A stretch of 64,000 nt of DNA from Nostoc sp. FACHB-973 (GCF_014698115.1 NZ_JACJSJ010000030.1:18767-82766); one strand, 5' to 3'. Positions 1 through 8,991 are shown, numbered from the stretch's first letter. Notes: generated by a model not told the origin, from the letters alone. Numbers and translations are program-made.

Positions 1-194
1 ATAGTTATGAAAGTTGTACCAAAAACTACTAGTGATGATTCCTGCTTTCGAGGATTATCGGCAACCACAGGCTGATCTGGCAAGCAGCGAGCAGGAGTTA
101 AGTTAAAATCGTTGCTGTCTTTCAGTTCTAGCTCGATCTCAGATGGAGATATGCCAGAAATGCCTAAAGGTGCAGAGTCTACTTTCACAGGCAA
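1..194 (-). CDS. Hypothetical protein, N-terminal part, cut by the window edge
   Basis: The minus-strand frame is open from base 1 up to a TTG at 192-194, with an in-frame stop a little further upstream. It would encode about 64 residues, acidic and polar, including SPSEIELELKDSN and TPARCLPDQPVV, and running into the more hydrophobic SSLVVFGTTFIT at the window edge. I do not recognise the family. No ribosome binding site precedes the TTG and no ATG is available, so both the start and the reality of the gene are uncertain. The composition looks coding rather than random. Confidence 0.35.
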   Translation of the reverse strand, partial: MPVKVDSAPLGISGISPSEIELELKDSNDFNLTPARCLPDQPVVADNPRKQESSLVVFGTTFIT

Positions 195-376
195 TAGTTT
201 TGTTGCTAGGTTGTTTTCATATTTCTATCATTTTCTCAGATTTTTGTAATAAATTGCAACTCCACAGAAAAAAGCCAATCAATTTTGGATTTTAAATTTT
301 GGATTTTGGATTGAAACAGATTACGACGAGGGGCGGGAGATGAACAGAAATAATCTAAAATCTAAAATCGGTGCGG

Positions 377-727
377 TCAAAGGCCAACAGCTCGATCAAA
401 CCGTAGTATTTCTAAACTGCGATCGCCATATACCCCCTCGATTTGTTCACGACAGCAGTCAATGGCAAAATCATTGAGTTCTTCTGGTTCAATTCCATAC
501 ATATCTTGAAACACTTCTGACTCCACGCGACAGAAGCGCGGACGATTCGCGTAGATGCGGCACTCTCGCGTAGTATGGTTAAAATTAATGCACCATCCTC
601 CTTCACCTACCATGCTGAGGTAAAGTTCTAGTTCTGGAGGTGAGAGATACTCATCCAAATCTGGACGATCTGCTGGATCGAGATGACAGCAGGCTCCACA
701 TTGTTTTATACATTGCCAAGTTGACAT
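377..727 (-). CDS. YkgJ-type cysteine-cluster protein
   Basis: This 116-residue protein opens with a cysteine cluster (C6, C10, C13, C14 in CIKQCGACC). Further cysteines follow in ECRIYANRPRFCR and DCCRE. This is the pattern of the YkgJ/UPF0153 zinc- or iron-binding family, small cytoplasmic proteins of unknown biochemical role that are common in cyanobacteria. The length matches cyanobacterial members. The ATG at 727 is the only sensible start. It stands alone: its 5' side faces the G-rich repeats before psb30 on the other strand. Family assignment is from the cysteine pattern; no function is claimed. Confidence 0.75.
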   Translation of the reverse strand: MSTWQCIKQCGACCHLDPADRPDLDEYLSPPELELYLSMVGEGGWCINFNHTTRECRIYANRPRFCRVESEVFQDMYGIEPEELNDFAIDCCREQIEGVYGDRSLEILRFDRAVGL

Positions 728-735
728 TTTGGATT

Positions 736-960
736 GGGGAATGGGGAATGGGGAATGGGGATTGGGTACTGGGTATTATAGCGATTTTGGTTTGGATGCA
801 AAACGCTGTAGGGTCGCTGTAGAGTACCACTGCTGTAGTACCGAACGTCCGTATTCTATCTAATTGAGAAAAGCTATAGGTATTGGATACTGGAGATTGG
901 AAAATAGTATTTTCAATCTTATTCCCTAGTCCCCAGTCCCCAATCCCTAATCCCCGATTC
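736..960. repeat. G-rich and C-rich short-repeat spacer
   Basis: The spacer before psb30 contains tandem GGGGAATGGGGAATGGGG-type units (about 736-780) and a complementary C-rich stretch (CCCCAGTCCCC-type, about 925-955). Such 7-bp GGGGAAT/GGGGACT/GGGGATT arrays recur at 24.7, 28.5 and 31.7 kb here and are characteristic of Nostocales intergenic DNA. Reading frames over them (640-822 plus, 651-965 minus) are translations of repeat and not genes. The two arms could pair in a transcript. Confidence 0.7.
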
Positions 961-1094
961 CTCATATTTTATGTTTTTTCTTATAATTTTGTTAAGTAAA
1001 TTAAATCCTACAGCCCGCGGCCAGATATGATCGATCGCGGGTTTCCCAACTAAGTTATTGAATTTTTTAAACAATTAGCAGGAGAAAAGGAAAA

Positions 1095-1238
1095 ATGTTT
1101 GACGCTGTGGGTGATTTATTTAACGCTTTTACCAGCATCAATTGGGAAGTTATTTTTCAATTACTGTCCGTGGCGCTAATCGTGATTGCTGGGCCTGCGG
1201 TAATCTTTGTCCTGGCATTTCGCAACGGTAACCTTTAA
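1095..1238 (+). CDS. psb30: Photosystem II protein Psb30 (Ycf12)
   Basis: This 47-residue protein has one membrane helix ([20 protein letters not shown]) and the typical ending LAFRNGNL. Psb30/Ycf12 is a small thylakoid subunit at the edge of the photosystem II core near PsbJ/PsbK that stabilises the complex. The family's N-V-E-x-I-x-Q-L start of the helix and the invariant A/G-P near its centre are present ([15 protein letters not shown]). The ATG at 1095 follows an AGGAG site by about 11 bases. The gene is monocistronic between repeat-rich spacers and too short for ordinary gene finders. Confidence 0.93.
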   Translation: MFDAVGDLFNAFTSINWEVIFQLLSVALIVIAGPAVIFVLAFRNGNL

Positions 1239-1319
1239 GAGTGCTGAGTGCTGAGTATTGAGTGAAAACAAGTGTAGAGTGCTGAATCAAAGAAAATTTT
1301 GGAACTTCAAACTCAGGAC

Positions 1320-3443
1320 TCATAACTCAGCACTTACGACTGATAAAGCTTGAAGGGCTGCCTGGATAATACTGTCGTATTGTGGTTGAGAAATATCAAC
1401 TTCTTTGGCATCTTGACGATTGGTGCCAAGCAAACCGTTTAACTGTCCTGGTTGCATAGCTAAGACTTTGCCTTCAGGATTTTTAATTCTTAATTCTGCT
1501 GCCAAACCATTTTTATACAAACCACAAGTATACTGTCTCTGGTTGTATTCAAAACTGGTGCTTGAAGAGGTTGGCGGCGAAACAAAAAATTGTTGAACCT
1601 GAATTGGTAATCTCGCACCTACTAACTCTAGCTCGATGGTGGTGTTACCGTTAAAGTGATTCTCTCGCAGTTTATAAGCGACATCCAGCCGTGATGGTAG
1701 GCGGAAGTAATCGCGCCAACGCCAGGCGATCGCTTTAATTTTATACTGTTGACCATCAATAGTTTGAGCAATTGTCAGTTTAATATGACCCTTGCCAACA
1801 ATTTGCTGTTCAACGACTTGGACATTAGGTGTCCAAAAGATGGGATCGGGATTGTCGATACCGCAAGGATGGAGAGCGTTAAGCTGTTGATAAAGCTGCT
1901 GATTGATTTGATTGAGGTTGACTTCGGCATCGATTTTCAGCAGAGGCTTGAGATGTTGGGGTTCAAGACATCCACTAGCAAATTCAATCAAACGCGATCG
2001 CAACAACTGTAAATTTTCTGCTGGAAGAGAAAATCCACCGGCTGCTTTGTGTCCGCCAAATTTGCCTAGTAAGTCGTGGCAATATTCCAAAGCTGCAAAC
2101 ACATCAAACTCTGGAATTCCTCGTGCTGAACCGCGTATGTGTTGCTCATCTTCATAAGTACCAATGAATACAGGGACGCCGTAGCGTTCCACCAAGCGGG
2201 AGGCAACGATACCAATAACACCGTGGTGCCAGTTGGGTTGCACAACAACTAATACACGGTCTTGCTGTAGAGACGTTACATGTAACGTCTCTACAACAGC
2301 GATCGCTTCTTGTTCAATTTGCTCACACATCTCCTGACGACTGATATTTATTTGTTCGCACTGCATTGCTCTTTCCAGCGCCATCCCCATATCATCTGTA
2401 GTCAGCAGTTCAATCACAGTCTGGGGATTACCAATGCGGCCAATGGCATTAATTCGCGGCCCCAGGCGAAATCCGATATCTTCCGGCTTTAGCGATTTTG
2501 GATTTTGGATTTTGGATTTTGGATTGGGGATTTTCTCCTCTGCTCCCTTGCTCCCTTGCTCCCCTGCTCCCTCTTCTCCCCTCGCTTGCACTCCAGCTAC
2601 CTGAATTAACGCCTGGATTCCAGCTAAGTCCGATTTAGGTAAATGCTGTAAACCTCGTTTCACCCAGCGGCGATTGACGCCAGTTAAGGGGGCTAAATCT
2701 GCGATCGTCCCCAGTGTAAATAGTGCTAACATCGGTCTAATTAAGCCTTTAGTCTCTCCTAACTGTTGTGCTAGAGACACTGCCAAAATATAGGCGACAC
2801 CAACACCAGCAACACCCCGATAAGGAGATGATTCTGCTATCAGTTTGGGGTTGAGAATAGCATTCGCTGGTGGTAGTTTTTGGGGGATGTCGTGGTGGTC
2901 GGTGATAATAATTGTAAGACCAAGTTCTCTAGCTCTAGCTATTGGTTCAAATGCAGAGATGCCATTATCTACAGTGAGAATTAGCCCCACACCTTCAGTG
3001 TGAAATTCTTCAACTATACGTTTATTAATACCATAGCCTTCGTGCATCCGACTGGGAATAGCATAATCTACTTTTGCGCCTAAAGTGCGGAGGCTACGCA
3101 AAAGTAAAGCAGTACTAGTCATGCCATCAGCATCGTAGTCACCACAAATAGCGATTTTTGTTTGAGAGGCGATCGCATTTTCCAGTAACTCTATACTAAT
3201 GGCCAAATCTGGAAATTCTTCTAAGGGGGAAGGCAAAACTAAAGACTCTGGATTTAAAAATTCTTGTGCTGCTTTTGGCGTTTCGATACCGCGATTAATT
3301 AATAATTGGCTGATGATGGGTGAAAGATTTATCTCAACCGCTAGCTTATGAGCTAATTGAGTTTGTTGTGGATAAATCTGCCAACGTTGATTGGGTAAGG
3401 ATCTGGTTTGTTTTGAGGATTCAGTTAAAGGTCGGTCTGGCAC
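1320..3443 (-). CDS. recJ: Single-strand-specific 5'-3' exonuclease RecJ
   Basis: RecJ degrades single-stranded DNA 5' to 3' in RecF-pathway repair, mismatch repair and fork processing. The 707-residue protein has the DHH phosphoesterase core: DYDADG at 102-107 and DHH at 182-184, then the DHHA1 region with GGHKAAGGFS and a C-terminal OB-type part. Start is GTG at 3443, since the next methionine lies inside the catalytic motif. Two stretches look foreign to the family. Residues about 287-319 (rich in E, G, K, P, S) are encoded by the same GATTTTGG and GCTCCCTT repeats found between genes. Residues about 384-394 are encoded by a perfect 30-bp palindrome. Both keep the frame open, so the gene is probably functional with repeat-derived loops. 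Confidence 0.95.
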   Translation of the reverse strand: MPDRPLTESSKQTRSLPNQRWQIYPQQTQLAHKLAVEINLSPIISQLLINRGIETPKAAQEFLNPESLVLPSPLEEFPDLAISIELLENAIASQTKIAICGDYDADGMTSTALLLRSLRTLGAKVDYAIPSRMHEGYGINKRIVEEFHTEGVGLILTVDNGISAFEPIARARELGLTIIITDHHDIPQKLPPANAILNPKLIAESSPYRGVAGVGVAYILAVSLAQQLGETKGLIRPMLALFTLGTIADLAPLTGVNRRWVKRGLQHLPKSDLAGIQALIQVAGVQARGEEGAGEQGSKGAEEKIPNPKSKIQNPKSLKPEDIGFRLGPRINAIGRIGNPQTVIELLTTDDMGMALERAMQCEQINISRQEMCEQIEQEAIAVVETLHVTSLQQDRVLVVVQPNWHHGVIGIVASRLVERYGVPVFIGTYEDEQHIRGSARGIPEFDVFAALEYCHDLLGKFGGHKAAGGFSLPAENLQLLRSRLIEFASGCLEPQHLKPLLKIDAEVNLNQINQQLYQQLNALHPCGIDNPDPIFWTPNVQVVEQQIVGKGHIKLTIAQTIDGQQYKIKAIAWRWRDYFRLPSRLDVAYKLRENHFNGNTTIELELVGARLPIQVQQFFVSPPTSSSTSFEYNQRQYTCGLYKNGLAAELRIKNPEGKVLAMQPGQLNGLLGTNRQDAKEVDISQPQYDSIIQAALQALSVVSAEL
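2266..2295. repeat. Perfect 30-bp palindrome inside recJ
   Basis: The 15-base half TGTAGAGACGTTACA is followed at once by its exact reverse complement. This unit type (TGTAGAGACG...CGTCTCTACA) is a mobile-looking short palindrome usually found between genes in Nostocales; a relative, TACAGACGCGATT plus its complement, lies at 18271-18296. Here it sits inside recJ in frame, adding a short peptide around VETLHVTSLQ. Confidence 0.9.
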
Positions 3444-3565
3444 AATTAAAAATTAGGAGTTTCCATTTTGATAATAGCGATGCCTGGGTTGGGCTACGCC
3501 TACGCCTGAATAACTTTTACCAGAACCGATGCCTCAATGCAACGTGCCAAATTAACTGCAAACTC

Positions 3566-3991
3566 CTAAAACACGTTGATTCTACCATCATCCATAATAT
3601 ACAAAGAGCGATCGCCAGGAGAGCGCCAAGTGGGACGGAGTTCCAGGCGCAATGTACCAAAGTTGGGTTTTGAGACAATTGCTTGTAGCGACAAACCCGT
3701 TTCGCTCCAAAATATCAGAGATGTATTTGGCTCTGTACCCTCTATTTGTTCTAAATTTAATTTCTGTCCTGGACTCAAAGATATTGCATCAGTCCCAGAG
3801 GGTTTTTGGATTTTAATCAAATTGGGTGTGCTATTTACGACTTCAACCCGGATGTGTTGTCCAGGTGTAAACTGAATCGGGCGCGAACCACAGTTAGAAG
3901 CACATGTTCCAGCCAAGGTAGGGCTGGGGTTATCAATGGATGCCGTGAAAATGGTAACTGCAATTAAGGCAAACGACAGAGACTTAAACAT
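3566..3991 (-). CDS. Small secreted hypothetical protein
   Basis: This 141-residue protein starts with a hydrophobic signal sequence (MFKSLSFALIAVTIFTAS) and a probable cleavage site near PTLAG. Two cysteines follow soon after (TCASNCGS). The mature part, about 110 residues, looks all-beta with alternating polar and hydrophobic residues and a final RSLYIMDDGRINVF. It is probably periplasmic. I do not recognise the family. It lies 122 bases upstream of recJ on the same strand with a repeat-like spacer, so it need not be cotranscribed. Confidence is for being a real exported protein, not for function. Confidence 0.65.
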   Translation of the reverse strand: MFKSLSFALIAVTIFTASIDNPSPTLAGTCASNCGSRPIQFTPGQHIRVEVVNSTPNLIKIQKPSGTDAISLSPGQKLNLEQIEGTEPNTSLIFWSETGLSLQAIVSKPNFGTLRLELRPTWRSPGDRSLYIMDDGRINVF

Positions 3992-4608
3992 AATACACAG
4001 TATAAGTACTAGACTAAAATTTTACTTTAGTCTCGTACTGTCAAGCCTCAGCATATTTTCCATAATTAAGCTGATGCGTGGCTTTTTTCTTTGAGAGTAA
4101 GTTATGCATTGGCTTAGGAACAAGTCACACATGCGTTTGCTCTGTAGTCTTCAACGCCAGGTATTCATTTTTTCTATTATTAACCGAAAATTATTGGGGC
4201 TAAAGGATGAAGCTAATATTTAATATTTCTCAAACACGCTTTTAGGCTTCGGCAATATAAATTGAAGAAAAGTTCAAACAACATTTCCGTTTTATCGATT
4301 GAAATTATCTCTAAAAATATTCATAATTTACTTAAAATTACAAAATAATAAACGGTATATAGCAGTTGCCAATTTGATGATTTTTGAAAAGTCCTCTTGT
4401 CGGTATCAAAAGTTTTAGATCCCTTTAAATTTTCCTTAAGAGAGGAGACTTTAATTCCGCATCCCGCATTTTCAGGGAGGTTATGGAGGATCTCAACCTG
4501 CCTAAAATCAAAGTAAAACACTTTTAAAATAACTTATTACATGACGTACACTCTAGCTTCAATAATATATATTCTACGAAAAGGAAAAACACTATATGCT
4601 ATTTTATT
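3992..4608. other. 617-base spacer without a recognised gene
   Basis: AT-rich spacer between the divergent small secreted protein gene and the large barrel gene. A 66-codon minus-strand frame (4321-4521) has no ribosome binding site and no recognisable domain, so I do not call it. Near the right end an AAGGA site (about 4581) precedes a six-codon frame, ATG at 4596, encoding MLFYYG and stopping at 4616. That frame overlaps the start of the downstream gene at 4609 and could couple its translation. No promoter could be fixed. Confidence 0.4.
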
Positions 4609-7344
4609 ATGGTTAGTTCATTTAGTCATCAGCGACAAAACATTAATTTATTTTTAATCATATTTCTATTAATAAATTATTTAATGATGAGCAAAGCAGA
4701 TGCAGAGACTGAAAAAAATAGAGATTTGCTAAACAGTAACAAAACTTCTGATACAATTCCAGAAAAAATACTTATAAATAATTCAGCTAAATATTATCAA
4801 GAGAATTTAAATAATATAAAGATTACACAAAATCTAGCTCTAGAACCAATCAGGGTTTTCCCTAACACCAATGAGATAAACGTTCCTGAACCACTGAATC
4901 CACTAAAAAAGCCAGACTCAGATTATGATAAACCTGATATTCCTATTCAGCAGAATATAACGCCAATTTTGCTAAAAAAAGATTTGGAATTACTTATATT
5001 AAATGCTCTTACTAATAGCGCCCTTAAATATCCTTGGATAATTGATCCTAGAGATAATTTCAGTTTTTATTCCTCGACCTTTAATCCTCTTGAAGATACA
5101 AAATATATTAATTTTTCAATTAAATTTTCATCAGAAGACCCTATATTTGACCGATTTAGTTTTGCAAATTTTCCCAAACAAGACCAACTTTATTGGATAT
5201 TATCAGGTAATCGGGTTGTAGTAGAAACTAAAGGATGGCAGAGTGGAGTCGTATACCAGGGAGAATCAAGAGATAATGTAACCAGACAAACAATTAGATT
5301 AACTCAGAAACTTTGGGGTATGCAAGCAGTTTTTTCTCTTCCTCAAGGTGTTCAAGAACTAGCAGAAGAAATTGGCATCAACCAATTTACTGTTGAATCA
5401 ATTGCGGCGGAAGTAACTAATCCAGTAGGTGTTCCTGCTGCTCCTATTATTATTAATACAAATAGTTCAAATAGTTCCACAGCTTTTCTTGTTCCAAATG
5501 CCATATCATTTACTACAGAAAAAGACCCTTTAATTTTACAAAGTTTTCCTACGAGCGATTTACAACCATTATTAGGAGAAGTAAGACTTAATCGCGGCTC
5601 AGTAATTTCTCAAGAGACTTTAAAAAAAGCAGGTTTTCTTTGGGGAAATCCTTTGACTGGTCAAACCACTCAATTTCAACCTTTAATAACATCTAATCCA
5701 GGTATTAAGGTTGGTAATAGAGAAAAATTTAATAATTTAGATTTATTTGATATTTTACTAAATCCGTCTATTACTAGAAACCAACGCAGTTTATCTTACT
5801 TGAATTCTTTATATTGGGTTTCCTTAAGTGGACAACAAAATAATTTAGGAATTATAAATACAAATCAAAAGTATGACTGGCATAAATTCTATTTTAGCCT
5901 TCCTCATAATCGGACGCTATTAAAATATGACTTTTTAGAACCTAAAGCAACCTATACTAATATTTCTAGCAATCCTGGTATTTCTCTATCTTTGTCATTC
6001 TCTGAAAAAAAAATAGATGAATTACAAACTGCCAACGCTACATTAGGAATGTTAATAGGAGGTATTTTTGAGTTAATTAATTTCCCGCATCTAGAACAAA
6101 GTTTACAAGAAGCTAGAGAGAGATTCTCTAGGCAAGAAAATTTTGCAACTCTAGACTCAAAAGCTACACCAGAACAAAGAAGAAAAATTAATCAAGTACT
6201 TAATAGAACGTTATTTTTGAGTAATATTACTAGTGGTTTAGAACAAGTTTCTGGAAAATTGACTTTTCCCAGTATAATTACACCGAATAGTTCTAGTATG
6301 TTACAAATGCGTACTGGTAATCATCAGCGAGCAGTTCAATTCATAGATGGAAAGCGTACTTGGACAGAGGGTAAAACTTTCATTTCTAAAGCCGAAGTTT
6401 CTAATAACAGTTTTGGTCGTTTAACATCTGTTGCTGTACCTGTTCCCTCACAAAAAACACCCAACCGCTCATCAGCTGCACAAGTGACTTTAACTGCTCC
6501 TAATGGTCAGCAGTATGTTCAAAATTGGAGTTCAGCTGATAATAAATATTTTCCCATTAACATTCGTTCGTTTGATATCGCTTTTGACCGCATCGAATTA
6601 AGTCAAGATGGTCAACTCAATACTTATTTGCAAGCTTTTGATGGATATTTATCTTTACCTACCATAGAAGTCTTATGGGCTGGTTCTTCTGAAAAATGGA
6701 ATTACAGTATTGGTTCGGGTGTCTGGTTTAATCTAAATGCAGACAGTGCATTTAATATTGCAAATAATTTTGGTGTCTTAGAGCCAACACTAGGTATTTA
6801 TACTAAAGGAACATTGAATTATATCAACACTCATATAGAAGTTGATACAAAGGGACAACCCCAAGCTATTACTAACCACATTCCATCTTTGCAATTTTAT
6901 TGGAATAGCGCAGCAAATTCCCAAAATCCTGCTTACTTAAATTTGAGCTACTTTTTTTCTCACCAAAATAGAAACTTAAACTATTCTCTATCCACAGCAT
7001 TTATACTTGTAGACGACAATAAATATAGTCTCACGCCACTAGCATTTTTGCAGGGAAAATTGGTATTAAATACAGGTTTAGAATTTAGAACTTCTTTAGA
7101 AATAAGAGATGATTTTTTTTATACCTTAGAAGGTATAAAAAAAATAAATTACAATTGGTATTTTGGAGCTTATATACAAAACTTTAGAAATATTGATAGA
7201 GGTATAAAAAATCGAGTTTATGATTTCTCTTACGGCTTAGTAATTCAGCGTAATACCCCTGGTAATAATGCTTTTTGGGAGTCTCGTATTGGTATGAGTG
7301 GAGATATATTTGAAGCTAAATTTCAAGGAGGTTTGAGATTTTGA
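4609..7344 (+). CDS. Predicted outer-membrane beta-barrel protein, 911 residues
   Basis: The protein has an N-terminal export signal (hydrophobic NLFLIIFLLINYL, likely cleavage after SKADA). A polar linker follows, then a long beta-rich body. The last roughly 230 residues have alternating strands and aromatic girdles (for example NWYFGAYIQNF, FSYGLVIQRN), ending in FQGGLRF. A terminal phenylalanine after such strands is the usual signal for insertion by BamA. Large proteins of this shape are seen in heterocystous cyanobacteria without assigned function. It is clearly more AT-rich than neighbouring genes, which may point to transfer or relaxed codon use. A terminator follows at 7418. No transporter partner lies beside it, so substrate and role are unknown. 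Confidence 0.75.
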   Translation: MVSSFSHQRQNINLFLIIFLLINYLMMSKADAETEKNRDLLNSNKTSDTIPEKILINNSAKYYQENLNNIKITQNLALEPIRVFPNTNEINVPEPLNPLKKPDSDYDKPDIPIQQNITPILLKKDLELLILNALTNSALKYPWIIDPRDNFSFYSSTFNPLEDTKYINFSIKFSSEDPIFDRFSFANFPKQDQLYWILSGNRVVVETKGWQSGVVYQGESRDNVTRQTIRLTQKLWGMQAVFSLPQGVQELAEEIGINQFTVESIAAEVTNPVGVPAAPIIINTNSSNSSTAFLVPNAISFTTEKDPLILQSFPTSDLQPLLGEVRLNRGSVISQETLKKAGFLWGNPLTGQTTQFQPLITSNPGIKVGNREKFNNLDLFDILLNPSITRNQRSLSYLNSLYWVSLSGQQNNLGIINTNQKYDWHKFYFSLPHNRTLLKYDFLEPKATYTNISSNPGISLSLSFSEKKIDELQTANATLGMLIGGIFELINFPHLEQSLQEARERFSRQENFATLDSKATPEQRRKINQVLNRTLFLSNITSGLEQVSGKLTFPSIITPNSSSMLQMRTGNHQRAVQFIDGKRTWTEGKTFISKAEVSNNSFGRLTSVAVPVPSQKTPNRSSAAQVTLTAPNGQQYVQNWSSADNKYFPINIRSFDIAFDRIELSQDGQLNTYLQAFDGYLSLPTIEVLWAGSSEKWNYSIGSGVWFNLNADSAFNIANNFGVLEPTLGIYTKGTLNYINTHIEVDTKGQPQAITNHIPSLQFYWNSAANSQNPAYLNLSYFFSHQNRNLNYSLSTAFILVDDNKYSLTPLAFLQGKLVLNTGLEFRTSLEIRDDFFYTLEGIKKINYNWYFGAYIQNFRNIDRGIKNRVYDFSYGLVIQRNTPGNNAFWESRIGMSGDIFEAKFQGGLRF

Positions 7345-7417
7345 TATCTGAGAATATTCTTTGGTTTTGTTTCTGTATAAAATACAGTAAAACACTTGAT
7401 TAAAGCTAATTCACAAT

Positions 7418-7449
7418 CCCTTCCCTCTGAGGGAAGGGGTTTATTTTTC
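7418..7449. terminator. Bidirectional terminator hairpin
   Basis: CCCTTCCCTC (7418-7427) and GAGGGAAGGG (7429-7438) form a near-continuous stem followed by a T-rich tract. It lies between the convergent barrel gene (ending 7344) and the secreted-protein gene (ending 7468), so it can serve both. The position and T-run support termination. Confidence 0.75.
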
Positions 7450-7467
7450 TGTTAAAATAAAACTGAA

Positions 7468-7944
7468 TTATTCTAAACCATCATTGCCAACAGCAGCTCT
7501 AACAAGAGATGTAAATTCATCCAGCGTCAGATTACCGGAATTTAGTCTTTCAACTACAGCACCCCTGATAGAACCGCCACCTGAATAATATGACAGTGCT
7601 GCTAGTCCGCCAGTATGGAGTGTGATGCTCGGTAGTGCTACATGAGTAATCGGATCTATATATGAAGATCCTGTCACTAGATAACTACCATTAAATCCTG
7701 GAAAAAATGTACCAGAAGGAGCAACTATTTGAGCAGCAATGGTGGACAAATAACCACCGGGGGTAACATATACTGATGCACCTGCAAAGGAACCAGCATC
7801 TCCTGATGAAAATCGGTCGATCGCTCTTTCTATTAAAACTTGTGCTGATGCTGGAGTTGATGCCAAGCTTAAGTAGGCAATGAAACCTGCTAGAGATAGA
7901 CTAGCTTTCAATAAAAAGCCAGCAGAATAGGAAAGTAAATTCAT
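7468..7944 (-). CDS. Small exported protein, Gly/Ser/Ala-rich
   Basis: This 158-residue protein has a clear signal peptide (hydrophobic LLKASLSLAGFIAYLSLAS, cleavage near TPASAQ). The mature part of about 122 residues is rich in Gly, Ser, Ala and small hydrophobics, with no cysteine. It contains VTPGGYLSTIAAQIV and YYSGGGSIRGAVVERL. It is probably periplasmic or surface exposed. I do not recognise a family. ATG at 7944 follows an AGGAT site at a good distance. It converges on the barrel gene across a shared terminator, and the two may belong to one surface-related region, though nothing in sequence proves it. Confidence 0.65.
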   Translation of the reverse strand: MNLLSYSAGFLLKASLSLAGFIAYLSLASTPASAQVLIERAIDRFSSGDAGSFAGASVYVTPGGYLSTIAAQIVAPSGTFFPGFNGSYLVTGSSYIDPITHVALPSITLHTGGLAALSYYSGGGSIRGAVVERLNSGNLTLDEFTSLVRAAVGNDGLE

Positions 7945-8689
7945 GTTAGGATATCCTATGTTTTTAGAAGTTGAGCTTTATTCGCTGGATATTGTATATG
8001 CAACTTATAAGAACTGGATGGCAATATATTTAAGCAACTATCAACTAATCATAAATATACGTGATAAAACATTTTTTGTATGTCAATAGAAGCGATTAAT
8101 CGGACATTAAAGTGTCATCTAAGTAGACATAAAATCATTAGTAATCTTTATTTGGTGTTTTCTATGGGTAAATTTATTACTATGGAATTAACTAAATTAT
8201 TTTTTTCATTACAGCAGATTGTAACTTCGTGAGGATTATCGTAAGGGCAAACGACTGTTCATTTACCTGAAAACCGCTGTATATTACTAAACGCTGAAAT
8301 TATAAACATAACTAGATTGTGTTCTAGAGATTGAAGATGCGAAAACACTAGCTCTCAAATGAGTGCATCGAAAATAAAGGCAAAGTCAAGTAATATTTTA
8401 GATAGACAAAATACCAGCAATTATATCTCAAACTTTTACTGTTTTTTGTGTTTTATAAAGGAGAAAACCGACTTATTTCAGAGGTCGGTGTTCTGAAATT
8501 TTTGATTTTCGTCAGCCAGTTACTTATCCTATATGTATGAGCATTTATTTAGACTCAAATCAAGAGATTATGCCTAATTATTTATTAGCAATTTATTGAT
8601 TTATTAAAAATAACTTGGAAATATAATAAGTAGTTTGAACAAAGCATTATTCAATGTCTAATCTCCGTGAAAATAGAGGAGTAATATTA
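7945..8689. other. 745-base spacer upstream of the peptide precursor
   Basis: AT-rich DNA without a supported protein gene. It contains the promoter regions of two divergent genes and the interleaved stem set at 8467-8499. A direct GAGGAG ribosome site lies at 8676-8681, close to the precursor start. No other structured element was recognised. Confidence 0.5.
8467..8499 (+). ncRNA. Possible H-type pseudoknot or alternating hairpins
   Basis: Two inverted repeats are interleaved: ACCGAC (8467-8472) pairs with GTCGGT (8484-8489), and ATTTCAGA (8475-8482) pairs with TCTGAAAT (8492-8499). The order A1-B1-A2-B2 is that of an H-type pseudoknot, or of two mutually exclusive hairpins. A T-run follows. 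It lies about 190 bases upstream of the peptide precursor start. It could be a leader element, a terminator of an upstream transcript or chance; transcription is not shown. Confidence 0.35.
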
Positions 8690-8932
8690 ATGGCTAACAT
8701 CACAATCGATAGCCTATATCTTACGGGTTATGATTTTTTTTGTGCTTGTGAGAGTTTTCTTGATGAACTAGTTCACCAGGAAATGTCATTTATCGAGGGG
8801 GGTTACTTTGGTAATATTTATAGATATAATTCCTTTTCTGGTGGCAGCTTCTCAGGACATAGTGGCTTTTATAATTCCTTTTCTGGCGGCTTTTACGGCT
8901 ACGGTGGTTACCACAATCAATCCTGGTGTTAA
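8690..8932 (+). CDS. Candidate double-glycine-leader peptide (RiPP/bacteriocin-like) precursor
   Basis: This 80-residue protein splits into two parts. Residues 1-38 (MANITIDSLYLTGYD..., ending EMSFIEGG) are acidic and helical with a Gly-Gly at 37-38. That is the form of leader removed by C39-peptidase ABC exporters, and MANI-type leaders with an SFLDEL segment occur in cyanobacterial precursor peptides. Residues 39-80 are a 42-residue core of Gly, Ser, Tyr, Phe and His with YNSFSGG repeated at 46-52 and 61-67, ending in SWC. I chose ATG 8690 over 8654 because GAGGAG lies 8 bases upstream and it gives the standard leader. No modifying enzyme or exporter gene is adjacent, so it is an orphan precursor, or a glycine-rich secreted peptide. 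Confidence 0.6.
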   Translation: MANITIDSLYLTGYDFFCACESFLDELVHQEMSFIEGGYFGNIYRYNSFSGGSFSGHSGFYNSFSGGFYGYGGYHNQSWC

Positions 8933-8991
8933 CTGTTAGTTAATAGGTAGTTGATGCAAGCTGATCAAAGACACTACGGTTTAATACCCCG

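Noticed and set aside
640..965. Opposite-strand reading frames over the spacer before psb30
   Set aside because: They translate G-rich tandem repeats and overlap the YkgJ-type gene; no ribosome site and no domain.
4321..4521. 66-codon minus-strand frame
   Set aside because: No ribosome binding site, no recognisable motif and AT-rich spacer composition; likely chance.
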